From: an uncultured Eubacteriales bacterium
GTDB lineage: Bacteria; Bacillota; Clostridia; Monoglobales; Monoglobaceae
Reading direction: 5' to 3'
Length of the DNA stretch: 16,780 nt
Assembly (NCBI GenBank): GCA_900550775.1
Contig: URTH01000018.1
Span: 1 to 16,780 of the forward strand
In this document: piece by piece, positions 1 to 6,951 of the stretch
Layout: each line of letters opens with the position of its first letter
Position numbering within the stretch: the stretch's first letter is position 1
Notes under the pieces: model-generated
What the model was told of the DNA's origin: nothing
Databases searched by the model: none
The model's input: only the letters and a program-made list of their open reading frames with translations
Made by a program: the position numbers and the translations under genes

Positions 1-157
1 GATTTTGGGCGCACGCCCAAAATCATCATCTATGCATCAATTATAACATACGGACAAGCCGCGAATCGGCTTGTTTCACCCCGTTTCAATGGATGCATCC
101 GGGATTTTGGGCGCACGCCCAAAATCATCATCTATGCATCAATTATAACATACGGAC
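1..157. repeat. Two perfect 55-bp direct repeats with internal hairpin
   Basis: Positions 1-55 and 103-157 are identical over 55 bp, giving a period of 102 bp. Each copy opens with a perfect inverted repeat, GATTTTGGGC-gcac-GCCCAAAATC (10-bp stem, 4-nt loop), and ends in ATAACATACGGAC. The 47-bp spacer (56-102) contains its own inverted repeat, AAGCCG-cgaat-CGGCTT (56-72), and the palindrome GGATGCATCC (91-100). On the minus strand each copy carries a TATAAT box (40-45 and 142-147) followed by the hairpin, so the repeat may be a duplicated promoter/leader segment of a gene lying left of the window. The window begins exactly at the first copy, so further copies may exist upstream. There is no T-tract after the hairpin, so it is not an obvious terminator. 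Confidence 0.85.
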
Positions 158-169
158 TTTTTGTGTCAA
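142..169 (-). promoter_or_regulatory. Leftward sigma-A promoter (TTGACA-16-TATAAT)
   Basis: Read on the minus strand, TTGACA (169-164) is followed after 16 bp by TATAAT (147-142), a consensus match in both hexamers. Transcription would run left, through the second-copy hairpin (126-103), toward an unseen gene left of the window. The -10 box is inside the 55-bp repeat and the -35 box lies just outside it. The other repeat copy therefore has the -10 but no recognisable -35. Both boxes are directly visible; activity is inferred. Confidence 0.65.
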
Positions 170-190
170 TACGAAATGTCCATATTTTAT
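145..190. promoter_or_regulatory. 13-bp inverted repeat around the leftward promoter; candidate operator
   Basis: ATAACATACGGAC (145-157) and GTCCATATTTTAT (178-190) are inverted copies matching at 11 of 13 positions. They are separated by 20 bp, about three helical turns centre to centre, and bracket the -35 box of the leftward promoter. The same arm occurs once more, in direct orientation, in the first 55-bp repeat (43-55). A second, shorter inverted repeat, ACGAAAT/ATTTCGT (171-177 and 194-200), overlaps it. This suggests an operator acting on the leftward gene and possibly on the aldolase gene. No clear rightward promoter was found for that gene; the best candidate, TTGTGT-16-TATTTT (161-188), is weak. 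Confidence 0.4.
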
Positions 191-294
191 AAAATTTCGT
201 CTGCATTTTCTATTGTCTCGCGCAGGGCGTTATGATACCATGAAACAAGAAAAAAAATAAAAAAGCCGCTGCGGGCGGCGGAACGGAGCGTATT

Positions 295-1236
295 ATGAAC
301 CATCAAATCGGTGCTTATCCCACCATGATTACCCCCTATCACCCCGACGGCTCGGTCGATTTTGACACCGTAAAGCGCTATGTAAAATGGTACCACGACA
401 AAGGCTGCACCGGCATCTTTGCCATCTGCCAGTCAAGCGAGATCATCTATCTTTCGGTCGAGGAACGGGTCGCGATTAACAAAACCGTGTACGAGACCGC
501 GGCAGAAATCGCAGAAAACGGCGGCCGAAAGATGACGATTGTCTCTTCCGGGCATGTGGCCGACCGCTTAGAGGATCAGGCGGCAGAGCTGAACCAAATC
601 ATAGAAAGCGGCACCGACGCGCTGATTCTGATTACCAACCGCCTTGACCCCAACAACGAGGGCGACGATGTATGGATCAAAAATGCCGAAAAGCTGCTTT
701 CCATGCTGCCCTCTGACGTTCCGCTGGGACTGTACGAGTGTCCGCTGCCCTACAAGCGCCTGGTAACGCCCAAAATTTTAAGATGGTGTCTTGCAACAGG
801 GCGGTTTTATTACATGAAGGACACCTGCTGCGACGCGCAGACGATCAAAGAGCGGCTTTCGATCTTGGACGGCAGCTACTTTAAACTGTATAACGCAAAC
901 TGCCAGACGCTGCTCTCCTCGCTAAAGGACGGCGGCGCCGGGTACTGCGGCATTATGGCAAACTTCCACCCGGAGCTGTATGTCTGGCTGTGCGAAAACT
1001 ATCAAAAGCAGCCGGAAAAGGCAGCGTTTGTGCAATCGCTGATCGGCACGGTCGGATTTACCGAGGTGGGGCTGCCCTATCCGCTGACGGCAAAGTATCA
1101 CATGAATCTTTGCGGCATCAAGACGGAAAATATTGCACGTAACCGTAAATCGGAGGAGCTGACCGCGTATGTTAAGGACTGCACGCGGCAGATGCAGCTG
1201 CTGTGCGACACCGTTTATCAAAACATCATAAAATAA
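295..1236 (+). CDS. DHDPS/NAL-family aldolase (dihydrodipicolinate synthase family protein)
   Basis: This 313-residue protein has the length and layout of the class I pyruvate-dependent TIM-barrel aldolases (DapA, NanA, KDG aldolase). The Schiff-base lysine is visible as Lys175 in YYMKDT and the conserved active-site tyrosine as Tyr147 in LGLYECP. At the pyruvate-carboxylate loop, where DapA and NanA carry a T/S-T-G-E motif, this protein has CQSSE (45-49), so it probably belongs to a side subfamily and not to true DapA. The start follows CGGAG with 6-bp spacing. It stands alone on the plus strand and converges on the sugar-acid operon, so a role in cleaving a 2-keto-3-deoxy sugar acid is a reasonable inference. 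The neighbouring sialidase-fold gene could suggest N-acetylneuraminate lyase, but no NanE or NanK homologue is present. The family is certain; the substrate is unknown. Confidence 0.85.
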   Translation: MNHQIGAYPTMITPYHPDGSVDFDTVKRYVKWYHDKGCTGIFAICQSSEIIYLSVEERVAINKTVYETAAEIAENGGRKMTIVSSGHVADRLEDQAAELNQIIESGTDALILITNRLDPNNEGDDVWIKNAEKLLSMLPSDVPLGLYECPLPYKRLVTPKILRWCLATGRFYYMKDTCCDAQTIKERLSILDGSYFKLYNANCQTLLSSLKDGGAGYCGIMANFHPELYVWLCENYQKQPEKAAFVQSLIGTVGFTEVGLPYPLTAKYHMNLCGIKTENIARNRKSEELTAYVKDCTRQMQLLCDTVYQNIIK

Positions 1237-1240
1237 CAAC

Positions 1241-1268
1241 AAGGAGGGGTCAGCCCCTCCTTATTTTT
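1241..1268 (+). terminator. Intrinsic terminator after the aldolase gene
   Basis: AAGGAGGGG (1241-1249) pairs perfectly with CCCCTCCTT (1254-1262) across a 4-nt loop and is followed by ATTTTT. It lies 5 bp after the aldolase stop codon and overlaps the stop codon of the convergent kinase gene. On the minus strand the T-tract is poorer (TTGTTGTTATTTT), so two-way termination is possible but less efficient leftward. Confidence 0.85.
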
Positions 1269-2193
1269 GGTATTCATAGATTTTGACAAGGCCGCGCGCG
1301 GTGGAGGCAAGCACTGCCGCGGCATCGGCCGCAACAATCTCCTTCTCTGTGCAAAAGGCAAGCAGCTTTGCCGTCGCGCATTTGATGGCCTCCTTGCCGC
1401 CGATGACTACCTTTTCTTCCTCCGCCTTTGCGATCTCTCTCACCTCGCCCTCCAGCACCGCGCCGAGGAAAAAACTGTAAACCGCGTCGGCGTCCGCCTG
1501 AAACTGGTTTTTCAGCACCCGAACCTTAAAGAGCGCCGCGTTGACGCTGTGTTCCTTGGCAAACGCATAACCGTCCTTTAACGCCTTTTCGTCAAGGCGC
1601 GTGCCGGCAAGATGCACCGCGTCCTTTAAAATGGTGTTCTGCGACAGGGCAGCGATCATCTCGCCGGTCAGCATGGTGGTAAAATCCACAATCCGCCCGG
1701 CGGCGTCCACGTGAATCAGCTTGGAATGTGACCCCGGCAGCACATAGACGGCTGCACGCTCTAAATGCTCCATCAGCCCGATCAGCTCGGTTTCCTCGCC
1801 GCGCATCATATCGGCGTCCGCAATCGTCTCTCCCTCCGTTTTCACACCCGGAACAAAGACAAACGGAATCTCGCAGATGCTTGGAATCGTGACCTCGCGC
1901 ATGCTTGCATGCAGCTCGCGGATTCCGGTCGGGACGCGGATATGCGGCAGCGAACATAAGCCAAACTCTGACGTGATCATGCCGGAGGCAAGAATCCTCT
2001 TCACCGGCGCGTCACGCTCAGCCAGATGCCGCAGTGCGGCAATCGCGCGCTTTAGCGCGGCCTCAAACGCCGCCTTATGCTCCATATTGGACTTTGCGCC
2101 CATGCTGAGCGCCTCGGTGCGGACGATAGCGCCGTCCTTTACCAGGCTGACCCTGGTGTTGGTGGTGCCGCCGTCAATGGTGATATAGGTCAT
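1261..2193 (-). CDS. dgoK: 2-dehydro-3-deoxygalactonokinase (KDGal kinase)
   Basis: This 310-residue protein begins with the DGGTTNTR phosphate-binding signature (residues 7-14) typical of DgoK. DgoK phosphorylates 2-keto-3-deoxy-galactonate with ATP to give the 6-phosphate in the DeLey-Doudoroff route. Family-typical segments include ASGMITSEFG near residue 68, MRGEETELIG and LPGSHSKLI. It is the last gene of the leftward operon. Its ATG overlaps the stop of the aldolase gene (ATGA), which suggests translational coupling and matches a kinase followed by an aldolase acting on its product. The ribosome site GGAGGGG is well placed and lies within the end of the aldolase gene. The exact sugar-acid stereochemistry (galacto or gluco) is not decided by sequence; the family is clear. 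Confidence 0.9.
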   Translation of the reverse strand: MTYITIDGGTTNTRVSLVKDGAIVRTEALSMGAKSNMEHKAAFEAALKRAIAALRHLAERDAPVKRILASGMITSEFGLCSLPHIRVPTGIRELHASMREVTIPSICEIPFVFVPGVKTEGETIADADMMRGEETELIGLMEHLERAAVYVLPGSHSKLIHVDAAGRIVDFTTMLTGEMIAALSQNTILKDAVHLAGTRLDEKALKDGYAFAKEHSVNAALFKVRVLKNQFQADADAVYSFFLGAVLEGEVREIAKAEEEKVVIGGKEAIKCATAKLLAFCTEKEIVAADAAAVLASTARGLVKIYEYQK

Positions 2194-2843
2194 TGTTCGT
2201 CCCCTCCGGCTGCGGCTTTGTACTCTCTTGCAAGCGCGGTGAGCGCAGCAAAGTTTTTCTCCTTGATTAACTGCTTGTTGACGATGTTGCCGCCGATGCC
2301 GAACCCTGCCGCACCGGCCTTTAAATATTCTGCCATGTTATGCTGATTGATGCCGCCCACGGCAAGCAGTTTGATATGGGAAAGCGGCGCTTTGACCGCC
2401 TTAAAATAATCCGGCCCCACGCTGACCGCCGGGAACACCTTGACAAAGTCGGCGCCATAGGTGTGGGCGGCGCGGATTTCGCTTGCGGTAAAGGCACCGG
2501 GCATCGAGATCAGCCCCAGTTCCTTGGTCTTTTGGATCACCGCGCGGTCGGTGTCCGGCGAGATGATAAACTCGCCGCCGGCAGCATAGGTGCGCTCCAC
2601 CTGATCGGTCGTCAGCACGGTGCCGGCGCCGATGTGCATGGTGTCCTTAAAATGCTCCTTCAGCAGCTGAATCCGCGCGGCAATCTCCGCATCGCTGACG
2701 CTGCCGTCCGCACAGTAGGTGATCTCCAGCAGGCGGATGCCGCCCTCGTACATCGCCGCAGCAAACGGAATCAGATCCTCCCGATCCACGCCGCGGACAA
2801 TGACAACAATCTTTTCTTCTTCAATGGTTTTGATAAGATCCAT
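2190..2843 (-). CDS. Bifunctional-type KDPG/KDPGal aldolase
   Basis: This 217-residue cytoplasmic class I aldolase splits 2-keto-3-deoxy-6-phosphogluconate or -galactonate into pyruvate and glyceraldehyde 3-phosphate. The catalytic pair is visible: Glu40 in LLEITY and the Schiff-base Lys135 in FVKVFPA. GAGTV (73-76 region), SPD and MPGAFT (114-119) are also present. Length is normal for Eda/DgoA. The start follows TAGGAG with 8-bp spacing. It is directly coupled to the kinase downstream, so the pair forms the lower part of a 2-keto-3-deoxy acid pathway. The 97-bp gap to the upstream sialidase-fold gene contains no clear promoter or terminator. Whether it prefers the gluco or galacto substrate is not visible. 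Confidence 0.92.
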   Translation of the reverse strand: MDLIKTIEEEKIVVIVRGVDREDLIPFAAAMYEGGIRLLEITYCADGSVSDAEIAARIQLLKEHFKDTMHIGAGTVLTTDQVERTYAAGGEFIISPDTDRAVIQKTKELGLISMPGAFTASEIRAAHTYGADFVKVFPAVSVGPDYFKAVKAPLSHIKLLAVGGINQHNMAEYLKAGAAGFGIGGNIVNKQLIKEKNFAALTALAREYKAAAGGDEQ

Positions 2844-2940
2844 TTTCTTCGCTCCTATCTTCTATGCTCTGCCGTTATCCGTCAAAAAGGGCATTTTAGC
2901 TCGCTTCACACAAAAAATTTCGGCTCACGTTTTTCCTGTC

Positions 2941-4683
2941 TTACAGGGCGCGGCAGCTGATTTTGCCGATCAGGCTGCCGGATGCATCGTTCTCCCTTGC
3001 GGCGGACTGCATATGCAGATAGCAAAGGCCGTTCGGGTGGTCGGTATGCTGCATCGAAAAGGTCAGATCCAGAAAATCCGCCGCCGTCACGCGCACCGTA
3101 TTTTTTTCGCAGTCAAAGGTGAGGGTCAGATCGGTATATACGCTGTCCTGCCGCATCATGTCCGCACGCACCACAAAGCTGAAATCCGCAAAATATTCCA
3201 CCGAATCATCGGTCGGATTCATCCAGTGATCGAGCAGCGACAGGCGCAAGCCCTCGCCGCGCACCAAAAGCTTTAGATCAATTCTGCCGCGCTTTGCGAT
3301 CGGAAAGTTCCAGACCGCGCCGCTTTTATGATTGAGCAGACGCGCATCGTCCATGGTGGCAAGGTGGAGCGCCTCGCGGCCGTCGTCCTCCGGGCTTGGC
3401 ACAAGCAGCGCGGAGCTTACGCGGTTATAGGCGCAGTGCCCGGCATGGGAGAGCGGATTCTCCGCCGTGCCGCGGTAGCCGCCAAGCACGCTTTTGACAT
3501 ATGTCTGGGTCGAAAGCGCACGCATGCCGTGGATAAAATCCTCACTCCGCGCGGTCTCGTAGAGCCAGCCAATATCAAAGATTGCGATCTTTCGGCAAAG
3601 CGCGTGCTGCCCGTAGACAATCAGCACCTTTCCAAACGGCAGTTCCAGTGCCTCAAACTGATGCACGCTTTTGTCGCGGCTGCTTTCCGGGCCGCCGGCA
3701 GAACGAAAGTCCGCGGCGCAGCGCAGCGGATTTAAAGCAAGCTCGCGAAAGCCGATCCAGGTCTTGCCGTCATCCTCAGAGATGGCGACATGGTTGGCGT
3801 CACGGTTGGTGAACACATCCTCCCACACGCCGTCTGCACCGGCAAGCTCCGGCATCAGCTTGGTATTGCACCAAAAGAAGAGCAGCCGCCCGTCAGAGAG
3901 CCGCTTTAGATGCGGCATCGTCCCGGTGGAATGGAAACAGGATTTTTCCGGCGCCGTCCATGTATCGCCGCCGTCATCGGAATAACAGATATAGTGATAG
4001 TCCTCCGCAGTGCGTGTTATCATCATCAGTGTGCCGTCCGCAAGCTCTGCGATAGTGTTTTCTCTGGTGTTTTGCTGCCAGCGCTCGCCCTTGTTCGGCC
4101 ACATGGCATGATGCAGCGCGATCCCCTCGGTCGGAACGGTTTTCCAGCTTTCGCCGCCATCGTCCGAGATACAAAGGACATTAAAATACGCGCTCTCGTG
4201 GATTTTGGGACGTGCCTCGCAGCAGGGGACCAGAATCCGCCGGCGGCTGCGCATAAAAAACGGCAGCTTAAAATCCACATAAGTCTGATCGCTCACCAAA
4301 ACCTCTCTGGGGTTGGTATCGTCCGGCGATGTGCCGATTTTTGCGACCGTGCCGCGTCCCTCCTCGCTCGTTAAGGCGAGATACTGCCCCGTCCACGGGA
4401 TCTCGGCCGAGGCACCGAGCGTGCCGGGATCGTCAATCAGGTGCCGTTTCCAGGAAAGACCGGCATCACACGATTCGAGATAACAGCGCGTAGGGGATTT
4501 TTCAAACACGCTCTTTTTGCGGTAATGCCCGTAAAAGCGGATTCTGCCGTCCGGCAGCACGCAAAGGCCGCGAAACGCGTCCTCGTCCGGCACCGCAAGA
4601 ACGGTGGGTTCATAGATATCGGACAGCTGCCTGATTTCGTCGCGATTAAGCCGCTGCTCCATTTCTTTTAAATAGCTGAACAT
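2941..4683 (-). CDS. Sialidase-fold (BNR/Asp-box) protein, probable intracellular glycosidase
   Basis: This 580-residue protein has four Asp-box motifs (S-x-D-x-G-x-[ST]-W pattern): SCDAGLSW (71-78), SDDGGESW (173-180), SDDGGDTW (235-242) and SEDDGKTW (302-309). These mark a six-bladed beta-propeller of the GH33-like sialidase superfamily. Pieces resembling the active-site framework are the FRGLCVLPDGRIRF stretch near the N terminus (compare the FRIP region), RENTIAELADG with a following Arg (about 207-224), and LKRLSDGRLLFFW (259-271). About 200 C-terminal residues after the propeller probably form a beta-sandwich. No signal peptide or anchor is seen, so it should act in the cytoplasm on imported material. 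The ribosome site CGGAGG is well placed. No sialic-acid catabolic genes accompany it, so the substrate may be another acidic sugar. The fold is secure; sialidase activity is not. Confidence 0.8.
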   Translation of the reverse strand: MFSYLKEMEQRLNRDEIRQLSDIYEPTVLAVPDEDAFRGLCVLPDGRIRFYGHYRKKSVFEKSPTRCYLESCDAGLSWKRHLIDDPGTLGASAEIPWTGQYLALTSEEGRGTVAKIGTSPDDTNPREVLVSDQTYVDFKLPFFMRSRRRILVPCCEARPKIHESAYFNVLCISDDGGESWKTVPTEGIALHHAMWPNKGERWQQNTRENTIAELADGTLMMITRTAEDYHYICYSDDGGDTWTAPEKSCFHSTGTMPHLKRLSDGRLLFFWCNTKLMPELAGADGVWEDVFTNRDANHVAISEDDGKTWIGFRELALNPLRCAADFRSAGGPESSRDKSVHQFEALELPFGKVLIVYGQHALCRKIAIFDIGWLYETARSEDFIHGMRALSTQTYVKSVLGGYRGTAENPLSHAGHCAYNRVSSALLVPSPEDDGREALHLATMDDARLLNHKSGAVWNFPIAKRGRIDLKLLVRGEGLRLSLLDHWMNPTDDSVEYFADFSFVVRADMMRQDSVYTDLTLTFDCEKNTVRVTAADFLDLTFSMQHTDHPNGLCYLHMQSAARENDASGSLIGKISCRAL

Positions 4684-4728
4684 CGTTGTATTCCTCCGAA
4701 TTTTAATGGGGATGTATGGAAAATTTTT

Positions 4729-6015
4729 CTAGCAGGTTGTCTCGCAGGGCTGTTTTTCTGTCTTCTTCTCGGCCGGCGGCTCGGTCATCATCTTCTGCCG
4801 CCAGGGTCTGATACAAAGCAGGCAGACGGCCGTACCGAGAGCGGCAATCGCACACCACGCGGCAAGGGTAAAGCCCCAGCCCATCTTTTCGGACAGTACC
4901 GCGATCCCATAGGTGGAGAGTGCGCTGCCGATATAGGTGCAGGCGTTTAAAAGACCGGAAACCGTCGAGACATTGCCCTGTTTTTTGAAAAACGGCGGTA
5001 TCATACAGGTAATCATCACGTTAACCCCGTGCATACAACCGGTCAGCGCCGCCGAAAACGCAACGGACGCGCCGGCAGAATGGCCGGTCACCGCCGTCAA
5101 TAGGAGCGCTGACACCGCACCGCCGCCAAAGAACACACCGGCGCAGGTCATGGGATTTTTCAGTTTTTTGGTATAGATATAGACGGTGATCTGAATGCAG
5201 ACAATGCTGAATATCGGCAAGATCACGCCGGTTAAAATGGAGATCGCGCTGCTTAGATGGTAGGTTTCTAAAATATAAGACGGCATCCAGGTCGTTACGC
5301 CGTCGCGCAGCATCCCCTGAAGGGCAATCACGACCATTGCGCCCAGCATCAGCGGCGTAAAGAGACCGCCGCGCCGATGCGCTGCGGCGGCCGCCGTGCT
5401 TCTTGTAATCTTGATTTCGTAGGAGAACCGCTCCCAGATCACGATCATGACGATGCCGCAAAGCGCCGAAAACACAAACACCGACTTCCAGCCAAGAGCC
5501 GTGATGCAGAGCGGCGAGAGCAGATAGACCACAATCGTGCCGATGCTGCTCCCCCATGAGACCTTGCCCGTGACGGTTTTATAGTCCTCCTCCGACAGCA
5601 GGGTCGTCATCAGCTTAACCAGCGGCGGCCACATAAAGCTTTGCGCAAAGCCGTTGATGCACCACACAAAAAGCATCTGATAGGGACTTTTGCAGACCGG
5701 GATCAAAAAATTCATCACCACGGTGACGATCAGACCGTATTTGACCAGCCGTTTCGGCGAGATCCGGTCGCCCATCACACCGCTGACCACCTGGCCGACG
5801 CCGTAGGTCACAAAGCTGCCCGTCAGCGCAAGCGACAAAAGGCTTTTTGACATCCCGGTCGCACGCTCCATCTCGGCGATGATTGCGCCGTAATTGATCC
5901 GTGTGATATAGCTTACCATATAAGTTACGGCAAATAAAAACGCCAGCGCATTGATTTCGCTCTTCGCCGTCAAAACACGGGTGGTATATTCTTGGTTTTT
6001 TCCCTTAAAAAACAT
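4729..6015 (-). CDS. MFS transporter, organophosphate/sugar-acid:cation type
   Basis: This 428-residue membrane protein has about 12 hydrophobic helices in two six-helix halves. The central loop holds IKITRSTAAAAAHRRGG (about 205-221). The first helix segment, with SYITRINYG, and the motif GVMGDRISPKRLVKYG (about 79-94) resemble the OPA branch of MFS (GlpT/UhpC/hexuronate-type carriers), where Arg and Lys bind anionic substrates. The ribosome site AGGAGGA overlaps the stop of the preceding isomerase gene, so the two are closely coupled. Its place between an extracellular GH10 enzyme and intracellular sugar-acid enzymes suggests it imports an acidic sugar or small acidic oligosaccharide. The C-terminal tail is charged (EPPAEKKTEKQ). 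The family is sure; the substrate is inferred. Confidence 0.88.
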   Translation of the reverse strand: MFFKGKNQEYTTRVLTAKSEINALAFLFAVTYMVSYITRINYGAIIAEMERATGMSKSLLSLALTGSFVTYGVGQVVSGVMGDRISPKRLVKYGLIVTVVMNFLIPVCKSPYQMLFVWCINGFAQSFMWPPLVKLMTTLLSEEDYKTVTGKVSWGSSIGTIVVYLLSPLCITALGWKSVFVFSALCGIVMIVIWERFSYEIKITRSTAAAAAHRRGGLFTPLMLGAMVVIALQGMLRDGVTTWMPSYILETYHLSSAISILTGVILPIFSIVCIQITVYIYTKKLKNPMTCAGVFFGGGAVSALLLTAVTGHSAGASVAFSAALTGCMHGVNVMITCMIPPFFKKQGNVSTVSGLLNACTYIGSALSTYGIAVLSEKMGWGFTLAAWCAIAALGTAVCLLCIRPWRQKMMTEPPAEKKTEKQPCETTC

Positions 6016-6030
6016 GATGATTTGATCCTC

Positions 6031-6882
6031 CTATACCCACATGCCAAGTCCATCAATATGGGTCGAAAACGTCGTAATCGGCTTATTTTGGAAGAGTTCG
6101 TTCGCGTTTCTCACGAAATCCTCGCAGGTAAGATCCCGGTCGCGGATGATGCTGCGCGGACACTTAAAACCAATCTCATAGAGCCAGATTCCATGATAAT
6201 TGACATCAAAAAGCGCACCGAGCAGCGCCTGCCAGTCAATCTTACCCTCGCCCGGCAGCCAGTGCCGCTCATTGATAAAGTCACAGTCCGAAACATGGGT
6301 GGTAATCATTTTATCGCCGACCCGTCGCACAAAGTCCGCCGGATCCTCAATGAGCAGATGGTTGGTGTCAAAGCATACTCTAAGATCGTCATGCGCCGAG
6401 ATCAAATCTAAAATATCGTCCGAATCTCTGCCCAGGCAGCTGCGCGGCAAATTCTCGACCGCGATCACGGCGCCGCAGGTCTTTGCAAATTCGGCCAGCG
6501 CAAACAGGCTTTCCTTTGCGCACGCCATCCGCGTCTTTCGTTCCTCGATGTCCTCGATCGGCTCACCGCTCGCATGGAGGACAAATTTATCAATCCCGAT
6601 ATCCGCCGCCTTTTGGATCAGCTCTTTAAAATAGCCAACCGTCTGTTTGGCAATGGGCGGATTGGACAAATCCACCGTATCAAACGGCCAGTACGGCAGA
6701 TGGAACGACCAGAGGTCTACGCCGTACGTCTTGGCTAGCGCCTTGATTTTTAAATAGTCCACATTGGCGTAGTCATCCTCACCGGGCGACACCTCCATAT
6801 AACGGATGCCGGCCTTTTGAAACGATGCAAAATAGGCGTCGTCTAAAATATGGCCGCAGCTGGATAATCCTACCTCATACAT
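6031..6882 (-). CDS. Sugar phosphate isomerase/epimerase-like TIM-barrel protein (AP-endonuclease-2 family)
   Basis: From the chosen ATG this is a 283-residue single-domain protein of the xylose-isomerase-like TIM barrel family. Candidate divalent-metal ligands sit where the family has them: Glu143 (AVENLPR), Asp172 and His175 (FDTNH), His196 (THVSDCD) and Glu236 (LYEIGF). Start choice: a TTG at 6897 would extend the frame by five codons, but it lies inside the Shine-Dalgarno sequence TTGGAG, and an ATG at 6891 abuts it. The ATG at 6882 is 9 bp from GGAG and is preferred. In the operon it follows the GH10 gene by about 70 bp and precedes the transporter by 15 bp. Members isomerise or epimerise keto-sugars or inosose-type compounds; which reaction applies here cannot be read. 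Confidence 0.82.
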   Translation of the reverse strand: MYEVGLSSCGHILDDAYFASFQKAGIRYMEVSPGEDDYANVDYLKIKALAKTYGVDLWSFHLPYWPFDTVDLSNPPIAKQTVGYFKELIQKAADIGIDKFVLHASGEPIEDIEERKTRMACAKESLFALAEFAKTCGAVIAVENLPRSCLGRDSDDILDLISAHDDLRVCFDTNHLLIEDPADFVRRVGDKMITTHVSDCDFINERHWLPGEGKIDWQALLGALFDVNYHGIWLYEIGFKCPRSIIRDRDLTCEDFVRNANELFQNKPITTFSTHIDGLGMWV

Positions 6883-6951
6883 ATTTTTCATCTCCAATTT
6901 AAAATTTTTATCACGTTGTCGATCTATGCTATGCTGCGAAAAATTTCCTTT

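Noticed and set aside
1..157. Spaced direct repeats resembling a small CRISPR array
   Set aside because: Only two 55-bp units are seen, each containing a -10 box, with a 47-bp spacer that has its own palindromes; no cas genes. The form fits a duplicated leader better.
158..294. Rightward sigma-A promoter before the DHDPS-family gene
   Set aside because: Candidate hexamers (TTGTGT/TATTTT at 161-188; TATGAT at 231-236 without a partner) are too weak to call; the gene may need an activator or a different start.
3328..3735. 135-codon open frame on the plus strand inside the sialidase-fold gene
   Set aside because: It is antisense to a gene with clear Asp-box motifs, has no suitable ribosome site and resembles no known protein.
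295..4683. Sialic-acid catabolic cluster (nanA plus sialidase)
   Set aside because: NanE, NanK and NagA/NagB-type genes are missing. The kinase and aldolase are of the 2-keto-3-deoxy acid route, and the aldolase active-site loop departs from NanA.
5021..5557. 178-codon open frame on the minus strand inside the transporter gene
   Set aside because: Out-of-frame shadow of the MFS gene; composition is rich in Arg, His and Cys without hydrophobic segments.
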